This document shows, piece by piece, positions 34,706 through 42,452 of a DNA stretch of 42,606 bases (positions are counted from its first letter, which is position 1; each line of letters starts with the position of its first letter). Position numbers and translations under genes: made by a program. Source of the stretch: Candidatus Gastranaerophilales bacterium. Lineage in GTDB: Bacteria; Cyanobacteriota; Vampirovibrionia; Gastranaerophilales; Gastranaerophilaceae. The stretch covers positions 1-42,606 of the forward strand of contig CALVCQ010000019.1 of NCBI GenBank assembly GCA_944326115.1, given 5' to 3'. The notes beneath the pieces were generated by a model that worked only from the letters and a program-made list of their open reading frames with translations, was not told the DNA's origin and did not search any database.

Positions 34706-35632
34706 CTATACATCAAGATAACTGTTTGTATAGACCTTTTTGTTTAACAAAATTTGAGCTGTTTTAATTATTTTTACCTGTTCAGTATCATTTTTGTCAT
34801 ATTCCACAGATTCCGGTTCTTCAAAATTTTGCATCATGTTATACAATGCAAGAAAAGTTTCATCATAGCTTTTTTGTGTATTTTGTTGTTCTATAACAGT
34901 ATTTATTCTCAATAATTCATCATCAAACGAATCAACAATTGCACTGTCCAAACCGCAGCCCATTGCAAGCACCATAAATACCCGGTTAATTAAAGGTCTC
35001 AATTCTTTAGGGCAGCCGTTAGAAACATTAGAAAGACCTATTGTTGTCATAACTGCAGGCTCAAAGCTTTCTTTCAGCATTCTTATTGTATTCAATGCCT
35101 CGACAGCCTGTGACTGGTCAACACAAACCGGAAGAATAAGAGGATCAAAGTATAATTTATCACCTGATATACCTTTTTTTTCAGCAGCTGCTGATATTTC
35201 AAAAGCAAGCTCGAGTCGTTTATCGGATTCTTTAGGAATTCCACATTCACTGTTCATTGTGAGGGCAATCAGATTGCATCTGTATTTTGCTGCAGTATCT
35301 GTTACTCTGTCTAATCGTTCAGCATCAGCATTTGTGCTGTTTATAATCCAATTCTGCGCATTTTTTGCAAGAACAAGCCCTTTTTCTATCTCTTCTGCAT
35401 TTGTACTGTCTAAGGACAGCGGAATATCTGTCATATCTGTTGCTATATTTACAAGCCACTCCATTGTACCGGAAAAAACACCTCTTGCCGGTCCGATATT
35501 TAAATCTATCCAGTCAGGGTTTGTTTTTATCTGTTTTGACAGAAGATTCCTTATAAATGATTCATCTCTGTTTAAAATTGCTTCTTTTGTTGATTTTGAT
35601 ATAATATGAAGATTTTCTGATATAAGTTTCAT
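34706..35632 (-). CDS. Methyltetrahydrofolate methyltransferase (AcsE/pterin-binding family)
   Basis: This 308-residue TIM barrel of the pterin-binding family shows WIDLNIGPARGVFSGTMEWLV, IPLSLDSTNAEEIEKGL, WIINSTNADAERLD, KLYFDPLILPVCVDQ and TTIGLSNVSNGCP. These match methyl-THF:corrinoid methyltransferases (AcsE, or the pterin module of MetH) more closely than FolP. It would move the methyl group of 5-methyl-THF to a corrinoid protein. It follows metF by 13 bases, so MetF should supply its substrate. No corrinoid or MetH partner is in the window. AAGGA precedes the ATG. Confidence 0.88.
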   Translation of the reverse strand: MKLISENLHIISKSTKEAILNRDESFIRNLLSKQIKTNPDWIDLNIGPARGVFSGTMEWLVNIATDMTDIPLSLDSTNAEEIEKGLVLAKNAQNWIINSTNADAERLDRVTDTAAKYRCNLIALTMNSECGIPKESDKRLELAFEISAAAEKKGISGDKLYFDPLILPVCVDQSQAVEALNTIRMLKESFEPAVMTTIGLSNVSNGCPKELRPLINRVFMVLAMGCGLDSAIVDSFDDELLRINTVIEQQNTQKSYDETFLALYNMMQNFEEPESVEYDKNDTEQVKIIKTAQILLNKKVYTNSYLDV

Positions 35633-35645
35633 TGTTATTCCTTTT

Positions 35646-36509
35646 TTATAAAAGATTACCTAAAATTTTGCCTGTTGCGTATTCTTTATTTAGTGTATAA
35701 AAATGCATACCTCTTACTCCGGATTCAATAAGCTCTTTACACTGTTTTATCGCAAACTCAATACCTGTTTGTTTTATATAGTCCTTATCATCTTTATGTT
35801 TATTGAGCTTTGTAAGTAAATCCTGTGGAATATCCACATTAGAAAGAGATGTCATTTTTTCTAAAGTTTTAAAATTTGTTACGGGAAGTATACCGGGGAT
35901 AATCGGGATATTTATACCTTTGCTTTGACATTTTTCGCAAAAATTAAAATAGTGTGCATTGTTAAAAAATAACTGTGTATAAATCACATCAGCACCTTTA
36001 TCTACTTTGTTTTTCAGATATTCAATATCCATTTCTGGTGATACCGCTTCTTTATGCACTTCCGGATAACCTGCAACTGCTACTGACAAGGAACTCTGTT
36101 TTTTTATGTATTCAACAAGTTCCGATGCATATTTAAAGTCGTGACAAACTTCCTGAGTGCCGGGTATATCACCCCTTAAAGCAAGTATGTTTTCTATTGA
36201 GAGTTGTTCAAGAATTTTTAAATAATTTTTTATATTCTTTTCACTTGTTGATACACATGTAAAATGAGGCATTGGCGTTGTTTTTAAATCTGTTTTAATC
36301 CTTTTTATAATTTCAACTGATTCAGATTGATTTGAACCGCCTGCACCGTATGTTACGGATATTAAAGAAGGTTGATACTTCATAAGTTTTTCTAATTCCA
36401 AAAACAGCTGTTCTAATTTTTGTCCGTCCGCATCATTTTTAGGAGGGAATACTTCATAAGATATAACGGGTTTAGCTGTATTTACAGAATAAATTTCTTT
36501 TAGTTTCAA
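35646..36509 (-). CDS. metF: Methylenetetrahydrofolate reductase
   Basis: MetF reduces 5,10-methylene-THF to 5-methyl-THF. The 287-residue protein has ISYEVFPPKN, ISVTYGAGGSNQ, ILALRGDIPG, KVDKGADVIYTQLFF and GIELIESGVRGMHFYTLNK-like elements (read here as CKELIESGVRGMHFYTLNK). The start is TTG at 36509, with GAGGG about six bases upstream. It lies 12 bases after the Xer recombinase gene and 13 bases before the methyltransferase, suggesting a shared transcript for methyl-group supply. Confidence 0.95.
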   Translation of the reverse strand: MKLKEIYSVNTAKPVISYEVFPPKNDADGQKLEQLFLELEKLMKYQPSLISVTYGAGGSNQSESVEIIKRIKTDLKTTPMPHFTCVSTSEKNIKNYLKILEQLSIENILALRGDIPGTQEVCHDFKYASELVEYIKKQSSLSVAVAGYPEVHKEAVSPEMDIEYLKNKVDKGADVIYTQLFFNNAHYFNFCEKCQSKGINIPIIPGILPVTNFKTLEKMTSLSNVDIPQDLLTKLNKHKDDKDYIKQTGIEFAIKQCKELIESGVRGMHFYTLNKEYATGKILGNLL

Positions 36510-36521
36510 ATTTTACCCTCT

Positions 36522-37391
36522 CTATTTATTAATTGAAAAATAAACATCTTTTAAACGTTTTTTGCTTACATGTGTATATATTTGAGTAGTTGATACATCA
36601 CTGTGTCCCAAAAGCTCTTGTACAACTCTCAAGTCCGCTCCGTTTTCGAGCATGTGCGTAGCAAAACTGTGCCTTAGTGTATGCGGAGAAATATGTTTTT
36701 TAAGTATTTCTCCCTGCTTACTTATAAAAGCATAAACATCCTGTCTTGTCACAAAATGCCCGTTGTCTTTTATAAAAAAACGTTTTGTATTCAGTTTGTA
36801 CTTTTTTGTCAATATTTCTCTGTGTTTTAAGTATTTAATTACAGACTTTTTTGCTTTTTCACCGATTGGAATAATTCGCTCCTTAGAACCTTTACCAATG
36901 CATCTGACATATCTTGAAGAAAGTTCAATGTTATTAAGCTCCAGATTTACAAGTTCCGATACCCGCAAACCTGCACCATACAATAATTCAAGAGCTGCTG
37001 TTTCAATCTCATTGAGATGATTTGCGAGAATTTTATCTATTTCATTTACAGACATTACTTTGGGGAGCTTTTTGGTAAGCTTTGGCAATTCAACTCCTGA
37101 AGAAGGATCATCTTTTATAATTTCATTTGCATTTAACCACCTGAACCAGCCTCTAATGGCGGCAAGTTTACGTGTTATGCTTGCAGGAGAATAATTTTTG
37201 TCATGGAGTTCTTTTATATAATAGTTTATATGAGTACGTTTTACGTTTGAAAAATCATCTATATTATCCGTTGTGAACATAAAATCACAAAAAGCAGTTA
37301 AATCCCGTCTGTATGCAGCAATTGTATTTTCTGCCAGACCTCTTTCTGCTTGCAGATATTCAAGATATTCAGCTATAGCTTGTATAATCAT
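36522..37391 (-). CDS. Tyrosine recombinase XerC/XerD
   Basis: This protein of 289 residues (from ATG 37391) has the SAM-like N-terminal domain (YLEYLQAERGLAENTIAAYRRDL) and all catalytic residues: Arg in GAGLRVSEL, Lys in GKGSKER, HTLRH, LLGHS and Tyr in TQIYTH. It probably acts in chromosome dimer resolution; the isolated setting next to recN and nadK fits a housekeeping role, not an integrase. An upstream TTG (37406) adds 5 residues. Neither start has a Shine-Dalgarno sequence. TATAAT (minus strand, 37398-37403) ends 6 bases before the ATG, so a leaderless mRNA is likely. Confidence 0.93.
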   Translation of the reverse strand: MIIQAIAEYLEYLQAERGLAENTIAAYRRDLTAFCDFMFTTDNIDDFSNVKRTHINYYIKELHDKNYSPASITRKLAAIRGWFRWLNANEIIKDDPSSGVELPKLTKKLPKVMSVNEIDKILANHLNEIETAALELLYGAGLRVSELVNLELNNIELSSRYVRCIGKGSKERIIPIGEKAKKSVIKYLKHREILTKKYKLNTKRFFIKDNGHFVTRQDVYAFISKQGEILKKHISPHTLRHSFATHMLENGADLRVVQELLGHSDVSTTQIYTHVSKKRLKDVYFSINK

Positions 37392-37397
37392 AGATTC

Positions 37398-37403
37398 ATT
37401 ATA
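37398..37403 (-). promoter_or_regulatory. -10 element placed for a leaderless Xer transcript
   Basis: A perfect TATAAT reads on the minus strand and ends 6 bases before ATG 37391. The closest -35-like hexamer, TTGAAT, is 20 bases upstream, longer than ideal. The same hexamer-six-bases-ATG geometry is seen at tlyA. Confidence 0.45.
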
Positions 37404-37460
37404 CAACTTTTAATATTAATTATATTCAATCATTTTGCTGATAAAATAACGGAATTTCAG

Positions 37461-37637
37461 CTATTCTTTATTTTTAACCATGATTTTTACAATAGATGCA
37501 AGAGATACAACAACACACAAACCGCAAAACATTATAAAAAAGCTGTCGATAACTCTTAAATGTATATGGAAAATTTTTAACCCGGCATATACCAGTACTG
37601 CAGCAGCATACATATATACTAGATATTCAGCTTTCAT
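37461..37637 (-). CDS. 58-residue two-helix membrane protein
   Basis: A short gene lies between recN and the Xer gene. From ATG (37635-37637) to TAG (37461-37463) it encodes 58 residues starting MKAEYLVYMYAAAVLVYAGL and ending KIMVKNKE. Two hydrophobic segments (about 6-20 and 33-52) are joined by FHIHLRVID, and the tail is basic, so it should be an inner-membrane protein. AGGAGT sits 8 bases before the ATG. It starts 50 bases after recN ends, in the same direction. I do not recognise a family. Confidence 0.75.
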   Translation of the reverse strand: MKAEYLVYMYAAAVLVYAGLKIFHIHLRVIDSFFIMFCGLCVVVSLASIVKIMVKNKE

Positions 37638-37687
37638 CTTTAATACTCCTATGATGCAGTATAAAATTTATTATACCCTTGTTTTAG

Positions 37688-39340
37688 CTAATTGTATATA
37701 AGCTGTTTTGCAAAATTTATTGAATCGTCGGAAATTTCGCCTGCAGCAAGCATAGCAATAGCTTTTATTCTGTTTTTTTCATCAAGTGTATAAACTTTTA
37801 CATTCGTTTTTTCATCTTGAGTTTTTGCAACATAAAAATGTCTGTCAGATTTTGCTGCTATTATCGGCTGGTGTGTTATTGATATAATCTGATGAGTTTT
37901 TGCCAGCTCTTTAATTGTTTGTGCAACCGCCTGACAGGCGTTCCCTGATATTCCAGTATCAATTTCATCAAAGATAACCGTATTAATATTGTCAGTTTTT
38001 GCAAAAATTGTCTTTAATGCCAGCATAACACGGGAAATTTCCCCGCCGGATGCAATTTTTGCAAGGGGTTTGGGTGATTCGGAAATATTAGTAGAAATCA
38101 AAAATTCAACATTGTCAGAACCGTTTGCAGAATAATCACAGTTTGTTATCTGTATTTCAAATTGAACTTTCGGCATGTCAAGCTTTTCCAGTTCATTTCG
38201 AATTTTTTCAGACAGGTCTTTTGAAAGTTCTTTTCTGGATTTGGTAAGATCTGCCGCTGCAGATTGCATTTTTGTATAAAATTCTTGTTTTTGTGTTTCA
38301 AGAAAATTGATTTCCTCTTGAGAAAATTCAATTGAATTGTACTCACTCAAAAATTTATCATATTTTTCAAGAACCTGTTCGAGCGTGTTGCCGTATTTGC
38401 GTTTTATTTTGTCAAGCACATCAATTCTTTGCTGTACTTCATCCAGCCGCTGCTCATCAAGCTCCATTGCTTCCGCATAGTTTCTGAGCGATGAAGATAT
38501 TTCTTTTAAGGCTTCTTGTATATCCACAATCTGAGACTCGTAATCACAAAGATTGGAATCTGTTTCAGCGGCCTTGGAAATGTTTGTTTTTACTTTCCCC
38601 AGCGCTTCAAGAATGCATCCGTCTTCTCCGTATAATGTCCAATATGAAGAATATGTTAATTCTTTCAGCTTTTCGGTATTTGAAAGCACATTTAATTCTT
38701 CTTCAAGTTTTTTGTCTTCTTCCGTGTCTTCAATTGCCGCAGATTCTATTTCATCTATCTGAAATTTTAAAAATTCTACCTGCTGCTGTGTTAATTGTGT
38801 TTTGTTTTTTGCATTTTCAAGTTTTTTTAATACATTGTTGTATTCTTCGTAAATTGATTTATAAGAATTTAAAAGATTTAAATGCTTTTCTCCTGCGTAA
38901 CAGTCAAGGAGTTTTATGTGATATCCGGGCTTTATATATGTATATGTCATGTGCTGGTTATGGATATCGATTAACATTTCTCGCAAAGATTTTATTATAT
39001 CCTGCGTAACAAGAGCTCCGTTTACACGGGAACGTGAACCGGTTTCTGTAAGCTCTCTTGATATCACAAGTTCATTGCCAAAATTTTCTATACCTGTTTC
39101 CTTTATAAACTCTTCGGGTAAAGTCTGTTTTAAACTTAATGTCAGTTCTATCAAAGCACGATTCTTACCGGATTTTATCAAATCTTTTCCTGCACGTGCA
39201 CCGAATGCCAGATCAATAGCGTTTATGATAATACTTTTTCCTGCACCGGTTTCACCTGTTATTACATTAAAGCCGCTGTCAAAATCCAGCTGTAAGTCAT
39301 CAATAATTATAAAATCTTTTATAAAAAGCGATTTAATCAT
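37688..39340 (-). CDS. recN: DNA repair protein RecN
   Basis: RecN is an SMC-like ATPase that acts at double-strand breaks. The 550-residue protein has Walker A (VITGETGAGKSIIINAIDLAFG), a long central coiled coil with the usual gap, the signature LAKIASGGEISRVMLALK and Walker B VIFDEIDTGISG. It starts 3 bases after nadK ends, an order (nadK-recN) common to many bacteria. Confidence 0.97.
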   Translation of the reverse strand: MIKSLFIKDFIIIDDLQLDFDSGFNVITGETGAGKSIIINAIDLAFGARAGKDLIKSGKNRALIELTLSLKQTLPEEFIKETGIENFGNELVISRELTETGSRSRVNGALVTQDIIKSLREMLIDIHNQHMTYTYIKPGYHIKLLDCYAGEKHLNLLNSYKSIYEEYNNVLKKLENAKNKTQLTQQQVEFLKFQIDEIESAAIEDTEEDKKLEEELNVLSNTEKLKELTYSSYWTLYGEDGCILEALGKVKTNISKAAETDSNLCDYESQIVDIQEALKEISSSLRNYAEAMELDEQRLDEVQQRIDVLDKIKRKYGNTLEQVLEKYDKFLSEYNSIEFSQEEINFLETQKQEFYTKMQSAAADLTKSRKELSKDLSEKIRNELEKLDMPKVQFEIQITNCDYSANGSDNVEFLISTNISESPKPLAKIASGGEISRVMLALKTIFAKTDNINTVIFDEIDTGISGNACQAVAQTIKELAKTHQIISITHQPIIAAKSDRHFYVAKTQDEKTNVKVYTLDEKNRIKAIAMLAAGEISDDSINFAKQLIYN

Positions 39341-39343
39341 AGT

Positions 39344-40177
39344 TTATCGTTCCGGTCCCACTCCCCATTGAAGTTTTTTTCTTAATATAGAATAAAACCC
39401 GTTATTTTCTTTTTTTAGAATAACAAGCTTTGCCATTATACTGCTTTTTTCAATTGTTATCGGCTTATCAAAGTCTACATCTATTGTCTCCTGTCCGTCA
39501 GCAGAGAGTTTTAGTTTAGTGCAGCTTTTGCAGCTTGAAATACTTATCTTTTCAGAAGCCGGTATAACAAGAGGTCTGGCTGTAAGTGTGTGCGGACAAA
39601 TAGGTACAATTACCACTGCCTCAACATCAGGCATGATTACAGGTCCGCCGGCAGAAAGTGTATAAGCAGTTGAGCCTGTAGGAGTTGATATTATTATACC
39701 GTCAGCAAGATAATCGCATACAACTCTGTCATTTATTGATAAAAACAGCTTTGATGTTCTGGAAAAAGTGTCTCCCTTTATTACAATGTCATTTAATGCC
39801 AGTATATCATTAAATGAAGACAGCATCATTCTGTTTTGAATAAAATATTGTCTTTCGATAAGCTGCACTGGTAATTCTGGAATTTCATCAGGATTTAACT
39901 GTGCAAGAAAGCCAAGCCTGCCAAGATTTATACCTAATACAGGTATACCTTTCGGCGCACAAAAACGGGCTGCTTTTAATAGCGTACCGTCTCCGCCTAC
40001 CGTAATTACCAAAGAAGCATTGTAATCCGGAAACGGGGCAATATCAACAATTGCTTGCAAACCGCTGTTTTTTAATACTTTTAATGTATGATTGGCAACA
40101 TCTGCGGCATCAGCTACTTTTTTATTATAAACAATTGATATTCTGTCTAATGACAACAAATTATCCTGGCTGCTCAT
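39344..40177 (-). CDS. nadK: NAD kinase
   Basis: This 277-residue enzyme phosphorylates NAD to NADP. It contains the GGDGT motif (LVITVGGDGTLLKAARFCAPKGIPVLGINLGRLGFLAQ) and DGIIISTPTGSTAYTLSAGGPVIMPDVEAVVIVPICPHTL, both family-defining. It is upstream of and close to recN, so likely co-transcribed with it. Confidence 0.97.
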   Translation of the reverse strand: MSSQDNLLSLDRISIVYNKKVADAADVANHTLKVLKNSGLQAIVDIAPFPDYNASLVITVGGDGTLLKAARFCAPKGIPVLGINLGRLGFLAQLNPDEIPELPVQLIERQYFIQNRMMLSSFNDILALNDIVIKGDTFSRTSKLFLSINDRVVCDYLADGIIISTPTGSTAYTLSAGGPVIMPDVEAVVIVPICPHTLTARPLVIPASEKISISSCKSCTKLKLSADGQETIDVDFDKPITIEKSSIMAKLVILKKENNGFYSILRKKLQWGVGPER

Positions 40178-40223
40178 ACAGGAATTATACTATAACAGAG
40201 AAAAACAGACTATATTAAAATAA

Positions 40224-40607
40224 TTATTTATCAGCTCCGGAATCTATAGCATCACATATACCGCAGCATGCTTTTTCATACGCATAAGGTACATTGTCTG
40301 CTTCCATTAGCTCAAAGGAATCATCGCAGGCTTTCATTCCGGCTCTGACGAGATCAGTATTGTTTATATAGAAATCAACAGCATTTTTTACACACTGAAC
40401 CATTTCAGGATTTTCTATTTTTCCTGTCTGCTTTACAAGAATACGTCCGTATGTATCGGCAGCCTGTGTACCGTCTGTTACTGTTTCAGACGGAATGCTT
40501 TCTGCTTTTTTCGGCAGTTTAGATTCAGCATCATCACCTTTTTTTATATTTGGTGTATATGCCCTGCCTGTATTATTTATATTAAAGTTATTATCCAGAT
40601 TTGACAT
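40224..40607 (-). CDS. Hypothetical protein, short conserved-type
   Basis: The ATG at 40607 (127 residues) has GGAG seven bases upstream; a TTG four codons earlier overlaps that site and is less likely. The N-terminal half is polar and low-complexity (SNLDNNFNINNTGRAYTPNIKKG). The second half is helical with several Cys (MVQCVKNAVDFYINNTDLVRAGMKACDDSFELMEADNVPYAYEKACCGICDAIDS), spaced as four cysteines that might form disulfides or bind metal. It precedes nadK by 46 bases. No family recognised. Confidence 0.7.
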   Translation of the reverse strand: MSNLDNNFNINNTGRAYTPNIKKGDDAESKLPKKAESIPSETVTDGTQAADTYGRILVKQTGKIENPEMVQCVKNAVDFYINNTDLVRAGMKACDDSFELMEADNVPYAYEKACCGICDAIDSGADK

Positions 40608-40846
40608 TTTGCTCTCCAAATTTTTATTCGTGTATTTTCATGCTTAAAAACATGAACAGAATTTTTTTTGCTAGTTAAACGAAAAAAATTTTTTATTTGT
40701 ATATACAAATTTCTAAAATTTTATTATTTTTCTATCTTAAAGTCAAGTATATCGGGATATTTTATTTTTTTTTAAAATATATACTTCTTTAATATATCTT
40801 AATAATTTAAGGTGCAGACAAATTAATTATTGTAAAGAAATGTAAC
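40608..40846. other. AT-rich gene-free leader region
   Basis: No gene is visible. A small hairpin (TTCATG ... CATGAA) lies near 40630, before a run of eight T (weak terminator-like, plus strand). Long A and T runs fill the rest. The minus-strand gene at 40607 must have its promoter here. Confidence 0.4.
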
Positions 40847-40887
40847 AGTATATACTAAAAAGTGAAATTTTTAATTTAGTATATACT
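40847..40887. promoter_or_regulatory. Pair of identical palindromes (AGTATATACT) upstream of the candidate small RNA
   Basis: The 10-bp perfect palindrome AGTATATACT occurs at 40847-40856 and 40878-40887. The spacing is 31 bp, close to three helical turns, as expected for two operators bound by one cooperating regulator. The second copy lies within the -35/-10 spacer of a possible promoter (TTTTTA, 17 bases, TATATA). Confidence 0.55.
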
Positions 40888-40902
40888 TTATATATATGTA
40901 AG

Positions 40903-41050
40903 ACAAAACAAAGTTAAACGAACATTAAATAAGCACACAATAAACCATTTAAATAAGATGAGACTTTCACACTAACACTAACCTACCTAACTTCCTAACC
41001 TTCCCTTCCTATTAAAAGTATTGCTCTAATGAAAATTAGAGCTTTTTTTT
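40903..41050 (+). ncRNA. Candidate small RNA with CCU-rich segments
   Basis: No open reading frame with a binding site spans this region, yet it ends in a textbook terminator (41023-41050). The 5' boundary is estimated from the TATATA-like element near 40890 and is uncertain. From about 40970 to 41011 the transcript would be a single-strand-rich run of CUAACCU, ACCU, UUCCU, CCUUCCCUUCCU. Such C/U-rich stretches can pair with the purine-rich Shine-Dalgarno sequences (AGGAG, GGAGG) that precede many genes here. A trans-acting regulatory RNA is inferred; no known family was recognised. Confidence 0.5.
41023..41050 (+). terminator. Strong Rho-independent terminator
   Basis: GCTCTAAT and ATTAGAGC form a perfect 8-bp stem closed by a GAAA tetraloop, followed at once by eight T. 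No protein gene precedes it on the plus strand within 8 kb, which is the main reason to suspect an RNA gene upstream. Confidence 0.9.
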
Positions 41051-41493
41051 GCGGATTTGCCTTCTTTTTCCGTTGAGCTGAGGCGAAACGTGCAAAATGG
41101 CTTCACGAAATTATCAAAGGTTTTTCTTTGTATTATTGATTTGTAAACAGTGAAAGAGCGGCTGTGAAGTCGAACGAAGTGAGCGAACAGCCATGTGAGC
41201 AAGGTCGACGAAATGGAAAATTTTTAGAAAAAAATTTCGAAACGGAATACCAAACCTTACGAACGCCAATAATCCAAGACGTAGTCGGAGTCGGTTGACT
41301 ATATGAAATTGTGCGAAAGGTGCCTGTGGCACTAGCTTAGATATTTCTTTATATTTATATACATTATAGCGTGGATTTATTTTTAGTTTGCATAGGACAT
41401 AATAAAATTTGTAATAAACATAATCTTTCTGGAAAATCAAAAAACATCTTTTAAGTAAGACATATAAATTTAATAAATGAAAGGATTAAGAAT
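41051..41493. other. Structured intergenic region upstream of the lipoprotein gene
   Basis: Several hairpins stand out: GGCTGT ... ACAGCC (41160-41192) with an inner TCG/CGA stem, and CGAAAT ... ATTTCG (about 41209-41242). The third copy of the dispersed 23-bp motif is at 41285-41307. The composition is richer in G and C than nearby intergenic DNA. No ORF here has a good start or binding site. It may be an uncharacterised RNA or a mosaic repeat; I cannot decide. Confidence 0.45.
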
Positions 41494-42078
41494 ATGAAAA
41501 AGGTTTTACTGATATTAATGTCTACTCTTATACTGTCCGGCTGTGTAAGCCAAACAACTACTGTAACAATTGACGGTAAAGCTTCTGCTGTAATGGAGAA
41601 AAAATTCAGCTTTGGCAGTCCAATGATGACTGACAGTCTTTCAAAAGCTGTTGGTGATAAGTTTCTTCAAAGTGTGAGAACTCAAAATCCGGACTCTCTT
41701 TTAAAATATAAAAATAGTGAGGATATGGGTTATATAGCAGTAATAAAAACAGAAAATATTGCAAAGAAAGATATTTTTGCTTCAGAGCCGTTTTTTACAC
41801 CTAAAAACAAAAAGAATCTTGATTGCAAACAGATTAAAGATGAAACGCAATGTAAGGCAAATTTTGTTGTAAATATTTCAAGTCCTGAAATAGAAAAAAC
41901 TCTTAAAGAAAATCAATTAACGTATCAGGATTTAGAGCCCTATATATTGACATTAAAATTGCCTGTTAAAGCTGATTCTCACAATGCAAAATTTTTTGAT
42001 TTAAATAATTTTATTTATATCTGGGAAATTCCTGCCGGAGTTGAAACTCCTGTAAATATTGATTTTACAATAAAATAA
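41494..42078 (+). CDS. Putative lipoprotein
   Basis: This is a 194-residue protein with a lipoprotein signal: MKKVLLILMSTLILSGC, lipobox LSGC, so Cys17 would be acylated and the protein membrane-anchored. The mature chain is mixed alpha/beta with a Cys pair (LDCKQIKDETQCK) and an ending IWEIPAGVETPVNIDFTIK. I do not recognise the family. AAAGGATTAAG precedes the ATG. Confidence 0.8.
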   Translation: MKKVLLILMSTLILSGCVSQTTTVTIDGKASAVMEKKFSFGSPMMTDSLSKAVGDKFLQSVRTQNPDSLLKYKNSEDMGYIAVIKTENIAKKDIFASEPFFTPKNKKNLDCKQIKDETQCKANFVVNISSPEIEKTLKENQLTYQDLEPYILTLKLPVKADSHNAKFFDLNNFIYIWEIPAGVETPVNIDFTIK

Positions 42079-42347
42079 GACTGAGTGATTATCCTGTGAT
42101 ATCTTTTAATACAGTTCTGGTTTAGTTAGAGGAATCGTTTGTATGTTTGTAATGAAACATATCGGTGGAAGTTGGTTGTAAAAGAACACATAGTTTGATT
42201 TCTTGTTACAGATGGTGCGATTATTTTTGCAAACTTAATTTTTCCGACCCGGAAACTCCCACACAAAGCCAACTTTACCAAAATAATCTATCTATCCGTA
42301 CAAATCAATCTGGACAAAAAAGTACAACTATAGCTGTTTTACAATAA
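42079..42347. other. Intergenic region with a possible gene remnant
   Basis: A short plus-strand reading frame (42165-42347) ends in a natural-looking protein tail, SDPETPTQSQLYQNNLSIRT then NQSGQKSTTIAVLQ, but has no good binding site and its N-terminal part looks random. It could be the 3' remnant of a frameshifted gene. I do not call it a gene. Confidence 0.3.
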
Positions 42348-42367
42348 AAGAGGGTGTGAACCCTCTT
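42348..42367 (-). terminator. Terminator of the tRNA-Lys transcript
   Basis: AAGAGGGT-gtga-ACCCTCTT is a perfect 8-bp hairpin. Reading on the minus strand it is followed by TTATTGTAAAAC. It lies 13 bases past the 3' end of the tRNA, the natural place for its terminator. On the plus strand the following CTATTATTAG is a poor T tract. Confidence 0.7.
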
Positions 42368-42380
42368 CTATTATTAGTTT

Positions 42381-42452
42381 TGGGCGCAGTGGGATTCGAA
42401 CCCACGACCAATTGATTAAGAGTCAACTGCGCTACCACTGCGCCACGCGCCC
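42381..42452 (-). tRNA. tRNA-Lys, anticodon CTT
   Basis: The minus strand folds as a 72-base cloverleaf: acceptor GGGCGCG / TGCGCCC (last pair G-U) with discriminator A, D stem GCGC/GCGC with an AGTGGTA loop, anticodon stem GTTGA/TCAAT around CTCTTAA (anticodon CTT, reads AAG), variable loop TGGTC and T arm GTGGG-TTCGAAT-CCCAC. CCA is not encoded. Its 5' half is the source of the tandem repeats that follow upstream on the same strand. Confidence 0.95.

Noticed and set aside
36522-37391. Integrase of a mobile element
   Set aside because: It is embedded in a housekeeping gene run, with no attachment site or phage genes nearby, so a XerC/XerD role fits better.
41114-41440. Minus-strand ORF of 108 residues in the structured intergenic region
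   Set aside because: Composition looks random, and it spans the dispersed motif and hairpins; no supporting binding site or family.
42165-42347. Short plus-strand ORF with a plausible C-terminal tail
   Set aside because: No good binding site, random-looking N-terminal half. Retained only as a possible gene remnant in the intergenic description.
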